Origin: Nocardioides panacisoli | GTDB taxonomy: Bacteria; Actinomycetota; Actinomycetes; Propionibacteriales; Nocardioidaceae | Length of the DNA: 64,000 nt | NCBI RefSeq assembly: GCF_019448235.1 | Contig: NZ_CP080409.1 | Span: forward strand, 2,356,001 to 2,420,000 | Direction of reading: 5' to 3' | Shown here: piece by piece, positions 49,818 through 58,725 of the stretch | How positions within the stretch are numbered: the first letter of the stretch is position 1 | Layout: the number at the start of each line of letters is the position of its first letter | The notes under the pieces: generated by a model | Database searches by the model: none | The model's input: only the letters and a program-made list of their open reading frames with translations | What the model was told of the DNA's origin: nothing | Translations under genes and position numbers: made by a program

Positions 49818-50684
49818 TCAGCTCCGGTTGAGCTTGAGTTCCTTCACGGCGCGCTCGTGGTCCGAGGCGTGCTTGAGCACGACACCGAGGGTGGCGGCGA
49901 TCGCCTCCTCGTCCAGGTCGCGGATCTCCAGGGCGATGAGGGTCCGTGCCCAGTCGACGGACTCGGCGATGGACGGCGCCTTCTTCAGGTCCAGCTCACG
50001 GAGCCGGGCGACGGTCGCGACCAACTGCTCGGCGATGCGGTCGTCGAGCCCGTCGACCTGGCTGGCGAGGATCTCGTGCTCCCGCTCGACGCTCGGGTAG
50101 TCCAGGTGGAGGTAGAGGCAGCGCCGCTTGACCGCCTCGGAGAGCTCCCGGGTGGCGTTGGAGGTGAGGACGACGTACGGGCGACGCGTGGCGGTCACGG
50201 TGCCGAGCTCGGGGATGGTGACCTGAAAGTCCGAGAGCACCTCCAGCAGCAGGCCCTCGACCTCGACGTCGGTCTTGTCGACCTCGTCGATGAGCAGCAC
50301 GGTCGGCTCCTCGCGGCGGATGGCGGTCAGCAACGGCCGGGTGAGGAGGAACTCCTCGGAGAAGATGTCGTCGTGGGTCTCCTCCCACCCCTGGTCCGAA
50401 CCAGCGGCCTGGATGCGCAGCAGCTGCTTCTTGTAGTTCCACTCGTAGAGCGCGCGCGCCTCGTCGAGGCCCTCGTAGCACTGCAGCCGCACGAGGTCGC
50501 TCCCCGTGGCGCGGGCGACCGCCTTCGCGAGCTCGGTCTTGCCGACGCCGGCAGGCCCCTCGAGCAGCAGCGGCTTGCCCAGCGCCCCGGCGAGATAGGT
50601 GGTGGTCGCGGTGGCGCCGTCGGCGAGGTAGCCGACCTCGGCGAGCCGCGCGGCCGCGGCGGAGGGATCGTCGAACCACGTCAT
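49818..50684 (-). CDS. MoxR-family AAA+ ATPase
   Basis: 288 residues. Walker A is LEGPAGVGKTELAKAVARAT, Walker B is VLLIDEVDKTDVEVEG, sensor 1 is YVVLTSNATRELSEAVKRRC. This is the MoxR class of AAA+ proteins. It works with the downstream CoxE-like VWA protein, 5 bp away. The ATG at 50684 is preceded by GGGGGA. Upstream frame continues open but without homology. Confidence 0.9.
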   Translation of the reverse strand: MTWFDDPSAAAARLAEVGYLADGATATTTYLAGALGKPLLLEGPAGVGKTELAKAVARATGSDLVRLQCYEGLDEARALYEWNYKKQLLRIQAAGSDQGWEETHDDIFSEEFLLTRPLLTAIRREEPTVLLIDEVDKTDVEVEGLLLEVLSDFQVTIPELGTVTATRRPYVVLTSNATRELSEAVKRRCLYLHLDYPSVEREHEILASQVDGLDDRIAEQLVATVARLRELDLKKAPSIAESVDWARTLIALEIRDLDEEAIAATLGVVLKHASDHERAVKELKLNRS

Positions 50685-50816
50685 TCCCCCATCCTGCCCT
50701 GTCACGGCGTTCGCGGTACGCCGGGTGCCGGGCCGCCCCGGTCGGCCGGCGGTCCGCGACGTGACCTCACCGGCGGGCGCGTCGTTGGAACGTCGTCCGC
50801 ACGCAAGGGGGAACGC

Positions 50817-51170
50817 ATGGTCGACGGCGAGGCGCACAGACAGGCAGTTCGCGTGGTGACCGTGCTCCGACGGTCGCTCACCGTGGCCGCCCTCGGCATG
50901 CTGGTCGGCTTCGGCGGACTCAGCGGCCTGGGCGTCACCACGCCCGACGCACCACTGGACCCGCTGGTGGCCCTCGATCCGGGCGAGGCCCGGCTGATGG
51001 CCGAGCACCAGTGCTCGGCGACGGGGTTCGGCGACGGGATGGTGCCCTCGCAGGCCATCCTGCGACAGGAGGACGGCACCACCGAGCTGGTCAGCTTCGA
51101 CCGCGGGTGGGCGTCCTTCACCGGTGACGCGCCCGGCACGCTGGTCGCGGTCTGCCTCGGCGCGCGCTGA
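50817..51170 (+). CDS. Small secreted or membrane hypothetical protein
   Basis: 117 residues. After a hydrophilic start (VDGEAHRQAVRVVTVLRRSL) there is one hydrophobic segment (TVAALGMLVGFGGLSGLGV), then LDPGEARLMAEHQCSATGFG and a C-terminal LVAVCLGAR. Two cysteines could form a disulfide outside the membrane. AAGGGGG lies before the ATG. No family is recognised. It converges with the SDR gene with 8 bp between. Confidence 0.6.
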   Translation: MVDGEAHRQAVRVVTVLRRSLTVAALGMLVGFGGLSGLGVTTPDAPLDPLVALDPGEARLMAEHQCSATGFGDGMVPSQAILRQEDGTTELVSFDRGWASFTGDAPGTLVAVCLGAR

Positions 51171-51178
51171 GCGTCGGG

Positions 51179-52006
51179 TCAGCCGATCATCTCGTCGAGG
51201 GCAGCCACGAGGGCGGCGTTCTTCGTCGGGTCCAGGGCGTCAGCGTGCGGGTCGGCGAACGTCCCGGCGTCGTTGTCGTAGTAGCGCCCCGAGGCGTCGG
51301 CGAACTCCTCACCGACCGCGGCGCGCACCAGCACGTCGATGCCGATCGCCACGTCGTTCCCGTCGATGCCGTAGGCGTCGCGCACCATCTTGGTGGCCAG
51401 CAGCGACCCGGGGTTGACCGCGACGATGACCGGCGCGTCCGGACCCACCTGGTCGGCGAGGTGCCGGGTCCACATCGTCAAGGCCAGCTTGCTCTGGGCG
51501 TACGCCGCGCTGTCCGGCAACCGGGTCCGGCCGGCGAGTGCGTCGAGGTCGACGGTGGTCTGGGCCGCCGAGGAGAGGTTGACCACGCGGCCGGTGGGCG
51601 GCATGGCCGCGAGCGCACCGAGGGCAAGTCGGTAGGGGGCGAGCGTGTTGACCACGAACCGCACGTCCAGGCCGCGGTCGGTCACCGGCTCCTCGGCGCT
51701 GAAGACCCCGGCGTTGTTGACCAGCACGTCGACGTCGAGGGTGGCGACGGCCTCGCCGAGGCGGTCGACGTCATCGGTGTCGGCGAGGTCGGCCAGCACG
51801 GTGTCGAGCACGGCGCCCGACCGGGCGGCGTCGACGGCCTCACGGGCAGCGGCGACCCGCGTCTCGTCCCGGCCGTGCAGGACGAGCCGGTGGCCCAGTT
51901 CGGCCAGGCGGCGGGCGGCGCCGAGGCCGATCCCGTCGGTGGCGCCGGTGATCAGCACGGTGCGCGCCCGGGTCGGATCCGGGCTCGCAGCGGTCGCGTC
52001 GGTCAT
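51179..52006 (-). CDS. Short-chain dehydrogenase/reductase (SDR)
   Basis: 275 residues of a classical SDR. The dinucleotide motif is LITGATDGIGLGAARRLAEL, then VLVNNAGVF, the catalytic Ser in VVNLSSAAQ and YAQSKLALTMW with Tyr and Lys of the YxxxK motif. An N-terminal 15-residue lead precedes the fold. Related proteins are annotated as retinol dehydrogenase or WWOX-like. The substrate is unknown. The ATG at 52006 is the last Met before homology begins. It lies downstream of the tRNA-Ser gene on the same strand. Confidence 0.88.
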   Translation of the reverse strand: MTDATAASPDPTRARTVLITGATDGIGLGAARRLAELGHRLVLHGRDETRVAAAREAVDAARSGAVLDTVLADLADTDDVDRLGEAVATLDVDVLVNNAGVFSAEEPVTDRGLDVRFVVNTLAPYRLALGALAAMPPTGRVVNLSSAAQTTVDLDALAGRTRLPDSAAYAQSKLALTMWTRHLADQVGPDAPVIVAVNPGSLLATKMVRDAYGIDGNDVAIGIDVLVRAAVGEEFADASGRYYDNDAGTFADPHADALDPTKNAALVAALDEMIG

Positions 52007-52140
52007 CGATGGGTCCTCGGTCGGGGTCGTCGGTCGTTCCCGCTCAGGACGATACCGACGCGCACCAGCCCGCCTCGGACGACGACGTCCGGGCCCCTGG
52101 GAGGGACCCGGACGTCGGGGATGCCTGTCTGGCATCACAT

Positions 52141-52228
52141 TGGCGGTGGCGGTGGGATTTGAACCCACGGAGGGTCTCCCCTCAAACGCTTTCGAGGCGT
52201 TCTCCTTCGGCCGCTCGGACACGCCACC
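52141..52228 (-). tRNA. tRNA-Ser (anticodon CGA)
   Basis: Read on the minus strand the sequence begins GGTGGCGTGTCCGAGCGGCC, has the anticodon loop CTCGAAA (anticodon CGA), a long variable arm (GAGGGGAGACCCTC) typical of class II tRNA-Ser, a T arm GTGGGTTCAAATCCCAC and acceptor CGCCACC pairing with GGTGGCG. The 3' CCA is encoded (52141-52143). It reads serine UCG codons. No integrase or other mobile gene flanks it. Confidence 0.95.
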
Positions 52229-52278
52229 GCTCCGCACGTTACCGGAGCGTCGCGGACGCGTCGAAATCGTGGTCCCGG

Positions 52279-52743
52279 CTAGCCGCGCCGACTCGCGAAG
52301 AACTCCTCGAGCATCGCGGTGGACTCCTCGGCCAGCACGCCGGCGACGACCTCCGGGCGGTGGTTGAGCCTCCGGTCACGTACGACGTCCCACAGCGAGC
52401 CGACCGCGCCGGCCTTCTCGTCGTGGGCTGCGAAGACGACGCGGTCCACCCGCGCCAGCACACTCGCACCCGCGCACATGGTGCAGGGCTCGAGGGTGAC
52501 CACCAGCGTGCAGCCGGACAACCGCCACTCGCCGCGGTGACGGGCCGCCTCCCGGAGTGCGACGACCTCGGCGTGGCCGGTCGGGTCGGCGTCGACCTCG
52601 CGGACGTTGCGACCGGCGCCGACGACGTCGCCGTCCCCGTCGACCACGACGGCACCGATGGGCACGTCGCCGGTCGCCAGTGCGGTGCGCCCCTGCTCCA
52701 GGGCGATCCGCATGGCGGGCTCCCACTGCTGCGACGGCCTCAT
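52279..52743 (-). CDS. tadA: tRNA-specific adenosine deaminase
   Basis: 154 residues. The zinc-dependent deaminase motifs are GHAEVVALREAA (His/Glu) and LEPCTMCAGASVLAR (PCxxC). MRPSQQWEPAMRIALEQGRT and EFFASRRG complete a normal-length TadA. It converts A34 to inosine in tRNA-Arg(ACG). An associated acidic protein gene lies 34 bp upstream on the same strand. The tRNA-Ser gene is downstream. Confidence 0.93.
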   Translation of the reverse strand: MRPSQQWEPAMRIALEQGRTALATGDVPIGAVVVDGDGDVVGAGRNVREVDADPTGHAEVVALREAARHRGEWRLSGCTLVVTLEPCTMCAGASVLARVDRVVFAAHDEKAGAVGSLWDVVRDRRLNHRPEVVAGVLAEESTAMLEEFFASRRG

Positions 52744-52777
52744 CCCGCCACCCCACGGTGGCCCGGGAATGCGCGCC

Positions 52778-53263
52778 TCATGCAGAGGTCAGGCCGACGA
52801 CCTCGTCGAACGCCTCGCCGAAGCCGATGCGCCGCGCCACCTCCGAGAGCAGCTCGTCGGGGTAGTAGTCCGGGTCGTCGAGCAACATGCCGAGGTCCAT
52901 CGCGCCGACGCCGAGGTCGTCGAGGAGGTCCAGCTCACCGGCCGGCTCGGGCTCGTCGTCCTCGTCGTCGGGCGTGGGCAGTCCGAGGAACTCCACGGCC
53001 GAGGCCGCGATCTCCCACTCGGTGGCGGCGGTGATGTCGGAGAGCAGGACGCGGGCGCGCTGCCCGACCACGTGCACGATGAGGAAGAAGTCCTCGTCGA
53101 CGGCGACGAGGCCGACCGAGCCGTGGTCACCGGGGAACCGCCGGAGCGCGTCGGCGAGGGTGTCGACGTCGACCACGTGGTCGAGGGTCAGCTCGGCGAC
53201 CTGCCACACGCCTTCCTCGCGGTAGGCCGCGACGGCGAAGTCGATCGCCTCGGGACCGGCCAT
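52778..53263 (-). CDS. tadA-associated acidic protein
   Basis: 161 residues. A compact domain (YREEGVWQVAELTLDHVVDV; FFLIVHVVGQRARVLLSDIT) is followed by an acidic linker (PTPDDEDDEPEPAGELDLLD) and a helical end (SEVARRIGFGEAFDEVVGLT). I recall actinobacterial proteins of this kind named as tRNA adenosine deaminase-associated, and its position just upstream of tadA agrees. GGGAGGT is 7 nt before the ATG at 53263. Function unknown. Confidence 0.8.
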   Translation of the reverse strand: MAGPEAIDFAVAAYREEGVWQVAELTLDHVVDVDTLADALRRFPGDHGSVGLVAVDEDFFLIVHVVGQRARVLLSDITAATEWEIAASAVEFLGLPTPDDEDDEPEPAGELDLLDDLGVGAMDLGMLLDDPDYYPDELLSEVARRIGFGEAFDEVVGLTSA

Positions 53264-53374
53264 CGGCGTACCTCCCACGCTCGGCACCCGCGGTTGCGGA
53301 TGACTCCGGCACCAGCGTGACACGTGCCGGGCCCCTGCGGAAGGGCATTTGTGCGTGAGCGGGCGTCGACGTCC

Positions 53375-53380
53375 TAGGCT
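53375..53380 (+). promoter_or_regulatory. -10 box of a probable leaderless promoter
   Basis: TAGGCT ends 6 nt before the ATG of upp at 53387, with CCCGCC between and no ribosome binding site. Confidence 0.5.
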
Positions 53381-53386
53381 CCCGCC

Positions 53387-54031
53387 ATGCGCATCGAAGT
53401 CGTCGACCATCCGCTCGTGGCCCACAAGCTCACCAAGTTGCGTTCCCACGAGACGCACTCGGCGACGTTCCGGTCCCTGACCGATGAGCTCGTGACGCTG
53501 CTCGCCTACGAGGCGACGCGCGACGTCCGGGTCGAGGAGCACGGGATCGAGACGCCGGTCGCACCGACCACGGGCGTGCGCCTGGCCGACCCCAAGCCGC
53601 TGGTGGTGCCGATCCTGCGGGCGGGCCTGGGCATGCTCGACGGCATGGTCCGGCTGCTCCCGACCGCCGAGGTCGGGTTCCTCGGGATGGTGCGCAACGA
53701 GGACACCCTCGAGGCGTCGACGTACGCCGAGCGGCTGCCCAGCGACCTGTCCGGGCGGCAGTGCTACGTGGTGGACCCGATGCTGGCCACCGGCGGCACG
53801 CTGGCGGCGGCGATCAAGTTCCTGGTCGCGCGCGGCGCCGACGACATCACCGCCGTCTGCCTGCTGGCGGCACCGGAGGGCTGCGACGCGCTCGAGCGCT
53901 ACCTCGAGGGCGTCGACGTGCCGGTCACCGTGGTGACGGCCGCCGTCGACGAGCGGCTCAACGAGCACGGCTACATCGTGCCGGGCCTGGGTGACGCCGG
54001 TGACCGGCTCTACGGGATCGCGAACGACTGA
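53387..54031 (+). CDS. upp: Uracil phosphoribosyltransferase
   Basis: 214 residues, the normal length for Upp. It starts [20 protein letters not shown] and contains [18 protein letters not shown] and the PRPP loop [18 protein letters not shown]. It converts uracil and PRPP to UMP in pyrimidine salvage. The -10 box close to the ATG suggests a leaderless message. A weak hairpin follows the stop. Confidence 0.95.
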   Translation: MRIEVVDHPLVAHKLTKLRSHETHSATFRSLTDELVTLLAYEATRDVRVEEHGIETPVAPTTGVRLADPKPLVVPILRAGLGMLDGMVRLLPTAEVGFLGMVRNEDTLEASTYAERLPSDLSGRQCYVVDPMLATGGTLAAAIKFLVARGADDITAVCLLAAPEGCDALERYLEGVDVPVTVVTAAVDERLNEHGYIVPGLGDAGDRLYGIAND

Positions 54032-54045
54032 GCGACGCGCCGCCG

Positions 54046-54070
54046 CCCAGTCATGGGGAGAAGGACTGGG
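54046..54070 (+). terminator. Weak hairpin after upp
   Basis: CCCAGTC (54046-54052) and GACTGGG (54064-54070) can form a 7-bp stem with an 11-nt loop, 15 nt after the upp stop codon. There is no T-tract. A weak terminator at best. Confidence 0.4.
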
Positions 54071-54101
54071 AGCGATCTGGCTCACACCGCCTTCCCCGTC
54101 G

Positions 54102-54120
54102 GTGGACACCGGGGGTCCAC
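54102..54120. promoter_or_regulatory. Inverted repeat upstream of pntA
   Basis: GTGGAC (54102-54107) and GTCCAC (54115-54120) are separated by 7 nt. A -10-like TAACTT (54136-54141) lies 16 nt further, and the pntA GTG is at 54181. The dyad may be an operator or part of a small hairpin. Evidence is symmetry and position only. Confidence 0.35.
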
Positions 54121-54180
54121 GGGGGGCGACCGGGGTAACTTGTGCTCCGCTGTACCCCCTCGAACTGCAGGAGTACCCCC

Positions 54181-55719
54181 GTGCTGATCGGCATTCCCCG
54201 CGAGTCCAAGGCAGGCGAGACACTCGTCGCTGCGACCGCGAAGACGACCGAACAACTGCGCAAGCTCGGCTACGACGTCATCGTGGAGTCCGGCGCCGGC
54301 GAGGCGGCCGACGTCTCTGATGAGGCCTTCCGTGGCGCCGAGGCGCAGATCGGCTCCGCGGAGGAGGTCTGGGCCGCCGACGCGGTGGTGAAGGTCAACC
54401 CGCCGACCTCGGAGGAGGTCTCGCGGCTGAAGAAGGGCGCCACCGTGGTGTCGATGATGGCACCGGGGCGGTCGCCGGAGCTGCTGGAGCAGCTGCAGGC
54501 CCAGGGCGTGACCGGGCTGGCGATGGACGCCGTCCCCCGCATCTCGCGGGCGCAGTCGATGGACGTGCTGTCCTCGATGGCCAACGTCGCAGGCTATCGC
54601 GCGGTGATCGAGGCCGCCCACGTCTTCGGCCGCCAGTTCACCGGTCAGGTGACCGCGGCGGGCAAGGTGCCGCCGGCGCGGGTGTTCGTGGTCGGCGCCG
54701 GTGTCGCCGGGCTGGCCGCGATCGGTGCCGCGTCCTCGATGGGCGCGGTCGTGCGGGCCTTCGACGTGCGGCCCGAGGTGGCCGAGCAGGTCGAGTCGAT
54801 GGGCGCCGAGTTCGTCCATGTCGAGATGGAGTCGGAGAAGTCTTCCGACGGCTATGCCAAGGAGATGACCGAGGAGCAGCAGCGGGCGACCGCGGCGATG
54901 TACGACGAGGAGGCCCGCAAGGCCGACATCGTCATCACCACCGCGCTGATCCCGGGCCGCCCGGCGCCGGAGCTGATCACCGCCGACACCGTCGCCGGCA
55001 TGTCCAACGGCAGCGTGATCGTGGACATGGCCGCCGCCAACGGCGGCAACTGCGAGCTGACCGAGGCCGACCAGCGGGTGGTGAGCGAGTCGGGCGTGAC
55101 GGTGCTCGGCTACACCGACCTGTCCAGCCGCCTGGCGGCGCAGACCTCGCAGCTGTACGGCACCAACATCGTGAACCTGTTCAAGCTGCTCACCCCGGAG
55201 AAGGACGGTGAGCTGACGCTGGACTTCGACGACGTCGTGCAGCGCGGCATCACCGTGGTGCGCGACGGGGAGTCGACGTGGCCGCCGCCGGAGGTGAAGG
55301 TGTCGGCCGCGCCGGCACCGGAGCAGTTGCAACAGGCCGAGCCCGCCGAGCCGCGCAAGGAGCGTGCGAAGCTCACCGAGCAGGGCCGCATCACCCTCGT
55401 GGCCTCGGCGGCCGCGGCACTGTTCGCACTGATCGCGATCTCACCGGCCGCGCTCCAGCGCCACCTGGTGGTGTTCGCACTCGCCGTGGTGGTCGGCGTC
55501 TACGTCATCGGCAACGTGCACCACGCGCTGCACACGCCCTTGATGAGCGTCACCAACGCCATCTCGAGCATCATCATCGTCGGCGCCCTGCTGCAGATCG
55601 GCAGCGACGACACCATCATCACGGTCATCTCGTTCGTGGCCGTGCTGCTCGCCAGCATCAACATCTTCGGTGGCTTCGCGGTGACGCGCCGCATGCTCGC
55701 CATGTTCTCGCGGTCGTGA
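54181..55719 (+). CDS. pntA: NAD(P)+ transhydrogenase subunit alpha
   Basis: 512 residues. The N-terminal domain I starts [20 protein letters not shown] and holds the NAD site [20 protein letters not shown], with [18 protein letters not shown] linker ([20 protein letters not shown]) leads to four membrane helices ([36 protein letters not shown] and two more). It is the proton-translocating transhydrogenase in the two-subunit arrangement (PntAA and PntAB joined). GTG start at 54181 has AGGAG upstream. With PntB it makes NADPH using the proton gradient. Confidence 0.95.
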   Translation: MLIGIPRESKAGETLVAATAKTTEQLRKLGYDVIVESGAGEAADVSDEAFRGAEAQIGSAEEVWAADAVVKVNPPTSEEVSRLKKGATVVSMMAPGRSPELLEQLQAQGVTGLAMDAVPRISRAQSMDVLSSMANVAGYRAVIEAAHVFGRQFTGQVTAAGKVPPARVFVVGAGVAGLAAIGAASSMGAVVRAFDVRPEVAEQVESMGAEFVHVEMESEKSSDGYAKEMTEEQQRATAAMYDEEARKADIVITTALIPGRPAPELITADTVAGMSNGSVIVDMAAANGGNCELTEADQRVVSESGVTVLGYTDLSSRLAAQTSQLYGTNIVNLFKLLTPEKDGELTLDFDDVVQRGITVVRDGESTWPPPEVKVSAAPAPEQLQQAEPAEPRKERAKLTEQGRITLVASAAAALFALIAISPAALQRHLVVFALAVVVGVYVIGNVHHALHTPLMSVTNAISSIIIVGALLQIGSDDTIITVISFVAVLLASINIFGGFAVTRRMLAMFSRS

Positions 55720-55735
55720 GGAAGGGCTGATCCAC

Positions 55736-57172
55736 ATGTTTACTCTCGAGACCGCTGTCTCCGCGGCGTACGTCGTCGCCGCGCTGCTGTTCATCCTCGC
55801 CCTGGCCGGGCTCTCCAAGCACGAGACGGCCAAGGCCGGCAACGTGTTCGGCATCCTGGGCATGGCCGTCGCGCTGGTCGCGACCACGTCGGTCGTCATC
55901 GACGACGGCATCGACGCGCTGCCGCTGGTGCTGCTCGTGGCCGGTGTCGGCATCGGTGCCGCGATCGGCCTGTGGCGGGCCCGCGTGGTCGAGATGACCG
56001 GCATGCCCGAGCTGATCGCGCTGCTGCACAGCTTCATCGGTGCCGCCGCGGTCATGGTCGGCTGGAACCGCTACTTCCACGTCGAGGCCCACCCCGACGG
56101 GTACGCCGCCCGCGAGCTCGACGCGGCGGGCCTCCTCGGGATCCACGCCGCCGAGGTCACCATCAGCGTCTTCATCGGTGCGGTCACGCTGACCGGCTCG
56201 ATCGTGGCGTTCGGCAAGCTGGCCGGCCACATCAGCTCCTCGCCGATGATGCTGCCGGGCAAGAACTTCCTCAACATCGGTGCCCTGGTCGGCTTCGTCG
56301 CGCTCACCGTGTGGTTCGTCATCGCCCCGTCGCTGTGGCTGCTGATCATCGTGACCGCGCTGGCGCTCGCGCTGGGCTGGCACCTGGTCGCCTCCATCGG
56401 CGGCGGTGACATGCCGGTCGTGGTGTCGATGCTCAACAGCTACTCGGGCTGGGCCGCCGCGGCACTGGGCTTCCTGCTGCGCAACGACCTGCTGATCATC
56501 GTCGGCGCCCTGGTGGGCTCCTCGGGTGCGTTCCTGTCCTACATCATGTGCAAGGGCATGAACCGCTCCTTCATCTCCGTGATCGCCGGTGGCTTCGGCA
56601 TGGAGGCCAGCTCGGGCGGCGACACCGACTACGGCGAGCACCGCGAGATCCAGGCCGACGAGGCCGCGGAGCTGCTGGCCGACGCCAGCTCGGTGATCAT
56701 CACGCCGGGCTACGGCATGGCCGTCGCCCAGGCGCAGTACCCCGTCGCCGAGCTGACCTCGAAGCTGCGCGCCAAGGGCGTCGACGTCCGGTTCGGCATC
56801 CACCCCGTCGCGGGCCGCCTCCCCGGCCACATGAACGTGCTGCTGGCCGAGGCGAAGGTGCCCTACGACATCGTGCTGGAGATGGACGAGATCAACGACG
56901 ACTTCGGCGAGACCGACGTCGTCCTGGTCATCGGCGCCAACGACACCGTCAACCCGGCCGCCGCCGAGGACCCCGCCTCCCCCATCGCCGGCATGCCGGT
57001 GCTGGAGGTGTGGAACGCCAAGGACGTCATCGTGTTCAAGCGCTCGATGAACCCCGGGTACGCCGGCGTGCAGAACCCGTTGTTCTTCCGCGACAACACC
57101 CGGATGCTCTTCGGCGACGCCAAGGCCAAGGTCGAGGAGATCGAGTCGGCACTGACCTCGGTCAACGCCTGA
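55736..57172 (+). CDS. pntB: NAD(P)+ transhydrogenase subunit beta
   Basis: 478 residues. The first 280 are about nine membrane helices (for example [40 protein letters not shown] and [20 protein letters not shown]), and the C-terminal domain III binds NADP(H): [40 protein letters not shown] and [15 protein letters not shown]. Together with pntA it forms the proton-pumping transhydrogenase. It begins 17 bp after pntA with GGAAGG upstream, and ends at a strong hairpin. Confidence 0.95.
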   Translation: MFTLETAVSAAYVVAALLFILALAGLSKHETAKAGNVFGILGMAVALVATTSVVIDDGIDALPLVLLVAGVGIGAAIGLWRARVVEMTGMPELIALLHSFIGAAAVMVGWNRYFHVEAHPDGYAARELDAAGLLGIHAAEVTISVFIGAVTLTGSIVAFGKLAGHISSSPMMLPGKNFLNIGALVGFVALTVWFVIAPSLWLLIIVTALALALGWHLVASIGGGDMPVVVSMLNSYSGWAAAALGFLLRNDLLIIVGALVGSSGAFLSYIMCKGMNRSFISVIAGGFGMEASSGGDTDYGEHREIQADEAAELLADASSVIITPGYGMAVAQAQYPVAELTSKLRAKGVDVRFGIHPVAGRLPGHMNVLLAEAKVPYDIVLEMDEINDDFGETDVVLVIGANDTVNPAAAEDPASPIAGMPVLEVWNAKDVIVFKRSMNPGYAGVQNPLFFRDNTRMLFGDAKAKVEEIESALTSVNA

Positions 57173-57194
57173 GAAGCACCCGCGAGGCCGCGTC

Positions 57195-57240
57195 CCACCG
57201 GCCCGTAGTCCGAACGGAGGAGCGGACTGCGGGCCGGTGG
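57195..57240 (+). terminator. Strong hairpin terminator after pntAB
   Basis: CCACCGGCCCGTAGTCCG (57195-57212) and CGGACTGCGGGCCGGTGG (57223-57240) form an 18-bp stem with one G-U wobble and a 10-nt loop, 22 nt after the pntB stop. No T-tract. It separates pntAB from the ATP-grasp gene. Confidence 0.75.
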
Positions 57241-57341
57241 CGTTCTCGCTCTCCGTCTGTAGTGTGGGCGAGGTAAGCGGGGCCGCGGTCACGCCGATCG
57301 TGCGGCCCGTACATCCCGCAGCACGGCAGGAGGTAGGGGCC

Positions 57342-58637
57342 TTGACTCCGACCACGGACACGGCCAACGACCGCACGACCAAGGACACCCCCGCGGTGAC
57401 CGATCCCAACCCGGAGCGGCGCGACCCGAACAAGGGGTTCGTGGCGCTGCTGGGCTGGAGCCCGGGCGCGATCGAGGCCGTCGAGAAGTTCGACCGCCGC
57501 TTCGTGATCGTGGCGCCGGACTGGGCCGAGGACTACTGCCGCGAGCACGGCCTGCCCTACATCCCGTGGAACTTCGAGCGACTCAACGACCGCTCGATGG
57601 AGATCGCCGAGACGCTGCAGGACCTCGGTGTCGACGTCGCCATCCCGCTGTTCGAGGAGACGGTGGAGTGGGCCGGCGCCATCAACGCGGTCCTGATGGA
57701 GGACCCCAAGCTGTTCGGCCAGGCCCTGCTGCTGCGCGACAAGGCGCTGATGAAGCGTCGCGCCCAGCTCGGCGGCATCCGCGTGGGCATCTTCGAGGAG
57801 GCCTTCGAGCAGGAGGACGTGATCCGCTTCCTCAAGCGGGTCAACCAGACCCTGCTCAAGCTCGACGGTGACCCCAACGACCCGATCCACCTCAAGGCGC
57901 TGGACAAGGCCGGCTGCCTGGGCCACCGCATCATCCGGACGCCCGACGAGGTCGACTCCATCCCCGAGGAGGAGTTCCCGGTCCTGATGGAGTCCCACCT
58001 GGACGGCTGGGAGTTCGCCGTCGAGGCGTGGGTGCACAACGGCAAGATCCGGTTCCTCAACATCTCCGAGTACGTCACGCTCGGCTACTCGGTGTTCGTG
58101 CCGGCCTCGCCGGAGTTGGAGAAGTACCGCCCGGAGATCACCCGTCAGCTCGAGAAGCTCATCAAGACCTTCGACATCGAGTTCGGCTTCGTCCACCCGG
58201 AGTACTTCGTCACCAGCGACGGCGAGATGTACTTCGGCGAGGTCGCCTACCGGCCCCCGGGCTTCAAGGTCTTCGAGCTGCTGGAGCGCTCGTACGGCTT
58301 CAACGCCTACCAGGCGCTCGTGCTGGCCTTCGACCCGAAGACCACCGAGGAGGAGATCGAGGCCTTCTTCCCGACCGAGGTGGAGGACGCGACCGGGTTC
58401 GCCGGCTGCTTCGGCGTCTACCCGCGCCGCCGCGTGGTCAACACCCTCGAGATGCCTGAGGAGACCGAGGACCACGAGTACTTCGAGTCCCACGAGCTGA
58501 CCGCGCCGATGGAGGAGACCGTCACCAAGCGCACGGCGTTCGGCACCCACTGGGGCCTGGTGTACTTCTTCGGCGACGACCCGTTCGAGATGCGCACACT
58601 GCTCAAGCGGCAGGAGGACCTCGACTTCTACGTGTGA
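57342..58637 (+). CDS. ATP-grasp domain ligase
   Basis: 431 residues. After a hydrophilic lead (TPTTDTANDRTTKDTPAVTD), an ATP-grasp-like layout follows: N-terminal lobe KGFVALLGWSPGAIEAVEKF, the LMKRRAQLGGIRVGIFEEAF region, EEEFPVLMESHLDGWEFAVE as the central lobe, and the metal/ATP motif FGEVAYRPPGFKVFELLE (E..Y.PPG like the usual E.NPRPPG). It most likely forms an amide or thioester bond between a carboxylate and an amine or thiol with ATP. TTG start at 57342 is chosen for the AGGAGG 8 nt upstream; a GTG start further up has no such site. The partner gene lies 88 bp downstream, beyond a hairpin. Substrate unknown. Confidence 0.82.
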   Translation: MTPTTDTANDRTTKDTPAVTDPNPERRDPNKGFVALLGWSPGAIEAVEKFDRRFVIVAPDWAEDYCREHGLPYIPWNFERLNDRSMEIAETLQDLGVDVAIPLFEETVEWAGAINAVLMEDPKLFGQALLLRDKALMKRRAQLGGIRVGIFEEAFEQEDVIRFLKRVNQTLLKLDGDPNDPIHLKALDKAGCLGHRIIRTPDEVDSIPEEEFPVLMESHLDGWEFAVEAWVHNGKIRFLNISEYVTLGYSVFVPASPELEKYRPEITRQLEKLIKTFDIEFGFVHPEYFVTSDGEMYFGEVAYRPPGFKVFELLERSYGFNAYQALVLAFDPKTTEEEIEAFFPTEVEDATGFAGCFGVYPRRRVVNTLEMPEETEDHEYFESHELTAPMEETVTKRTAFGTHWGLVYFFGDDPFEMRTLLKRQEDLDFYV

Positions 58638-58652
58638 GCGCAGCGCAGTCAC

Positions 58653-58703
58653 GGCTCGCAGGGTGTGTCCGAGGGCACGTCGGATCGGCACACTCTGCGA
58701 GCC
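58653..58703 (+). terminator. Long hairpin between ATP-grasp and peptidase-like genes
   Basis: GGCTCGCAGGGTGTG (58653-58667) pairs with CACACTCTGCGAGCC (58689-58703), 14 of 15 positions with a G-U at the other; inside, TCCGA and TCGGA add 5 bp. It begins 16 nt after the ATP-grasp stop and ends 22 nt before the next GTG, whose GGAGGTGA lies just after it. There is no T-tract. It may act as a partial terminator or attenuator that sets the ratio of the two proteins. Confidence 0.6.
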
Positions 58704-58725
58704 GCACCACTCGGAGGTGACATCG

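Noticed and set aside
52141..52228. tRNA-Ser as an attachment site of an integrated element
   Set aside because: No integrase, no duplicated tRNA 3' end and only housekeeping genes on both sides.
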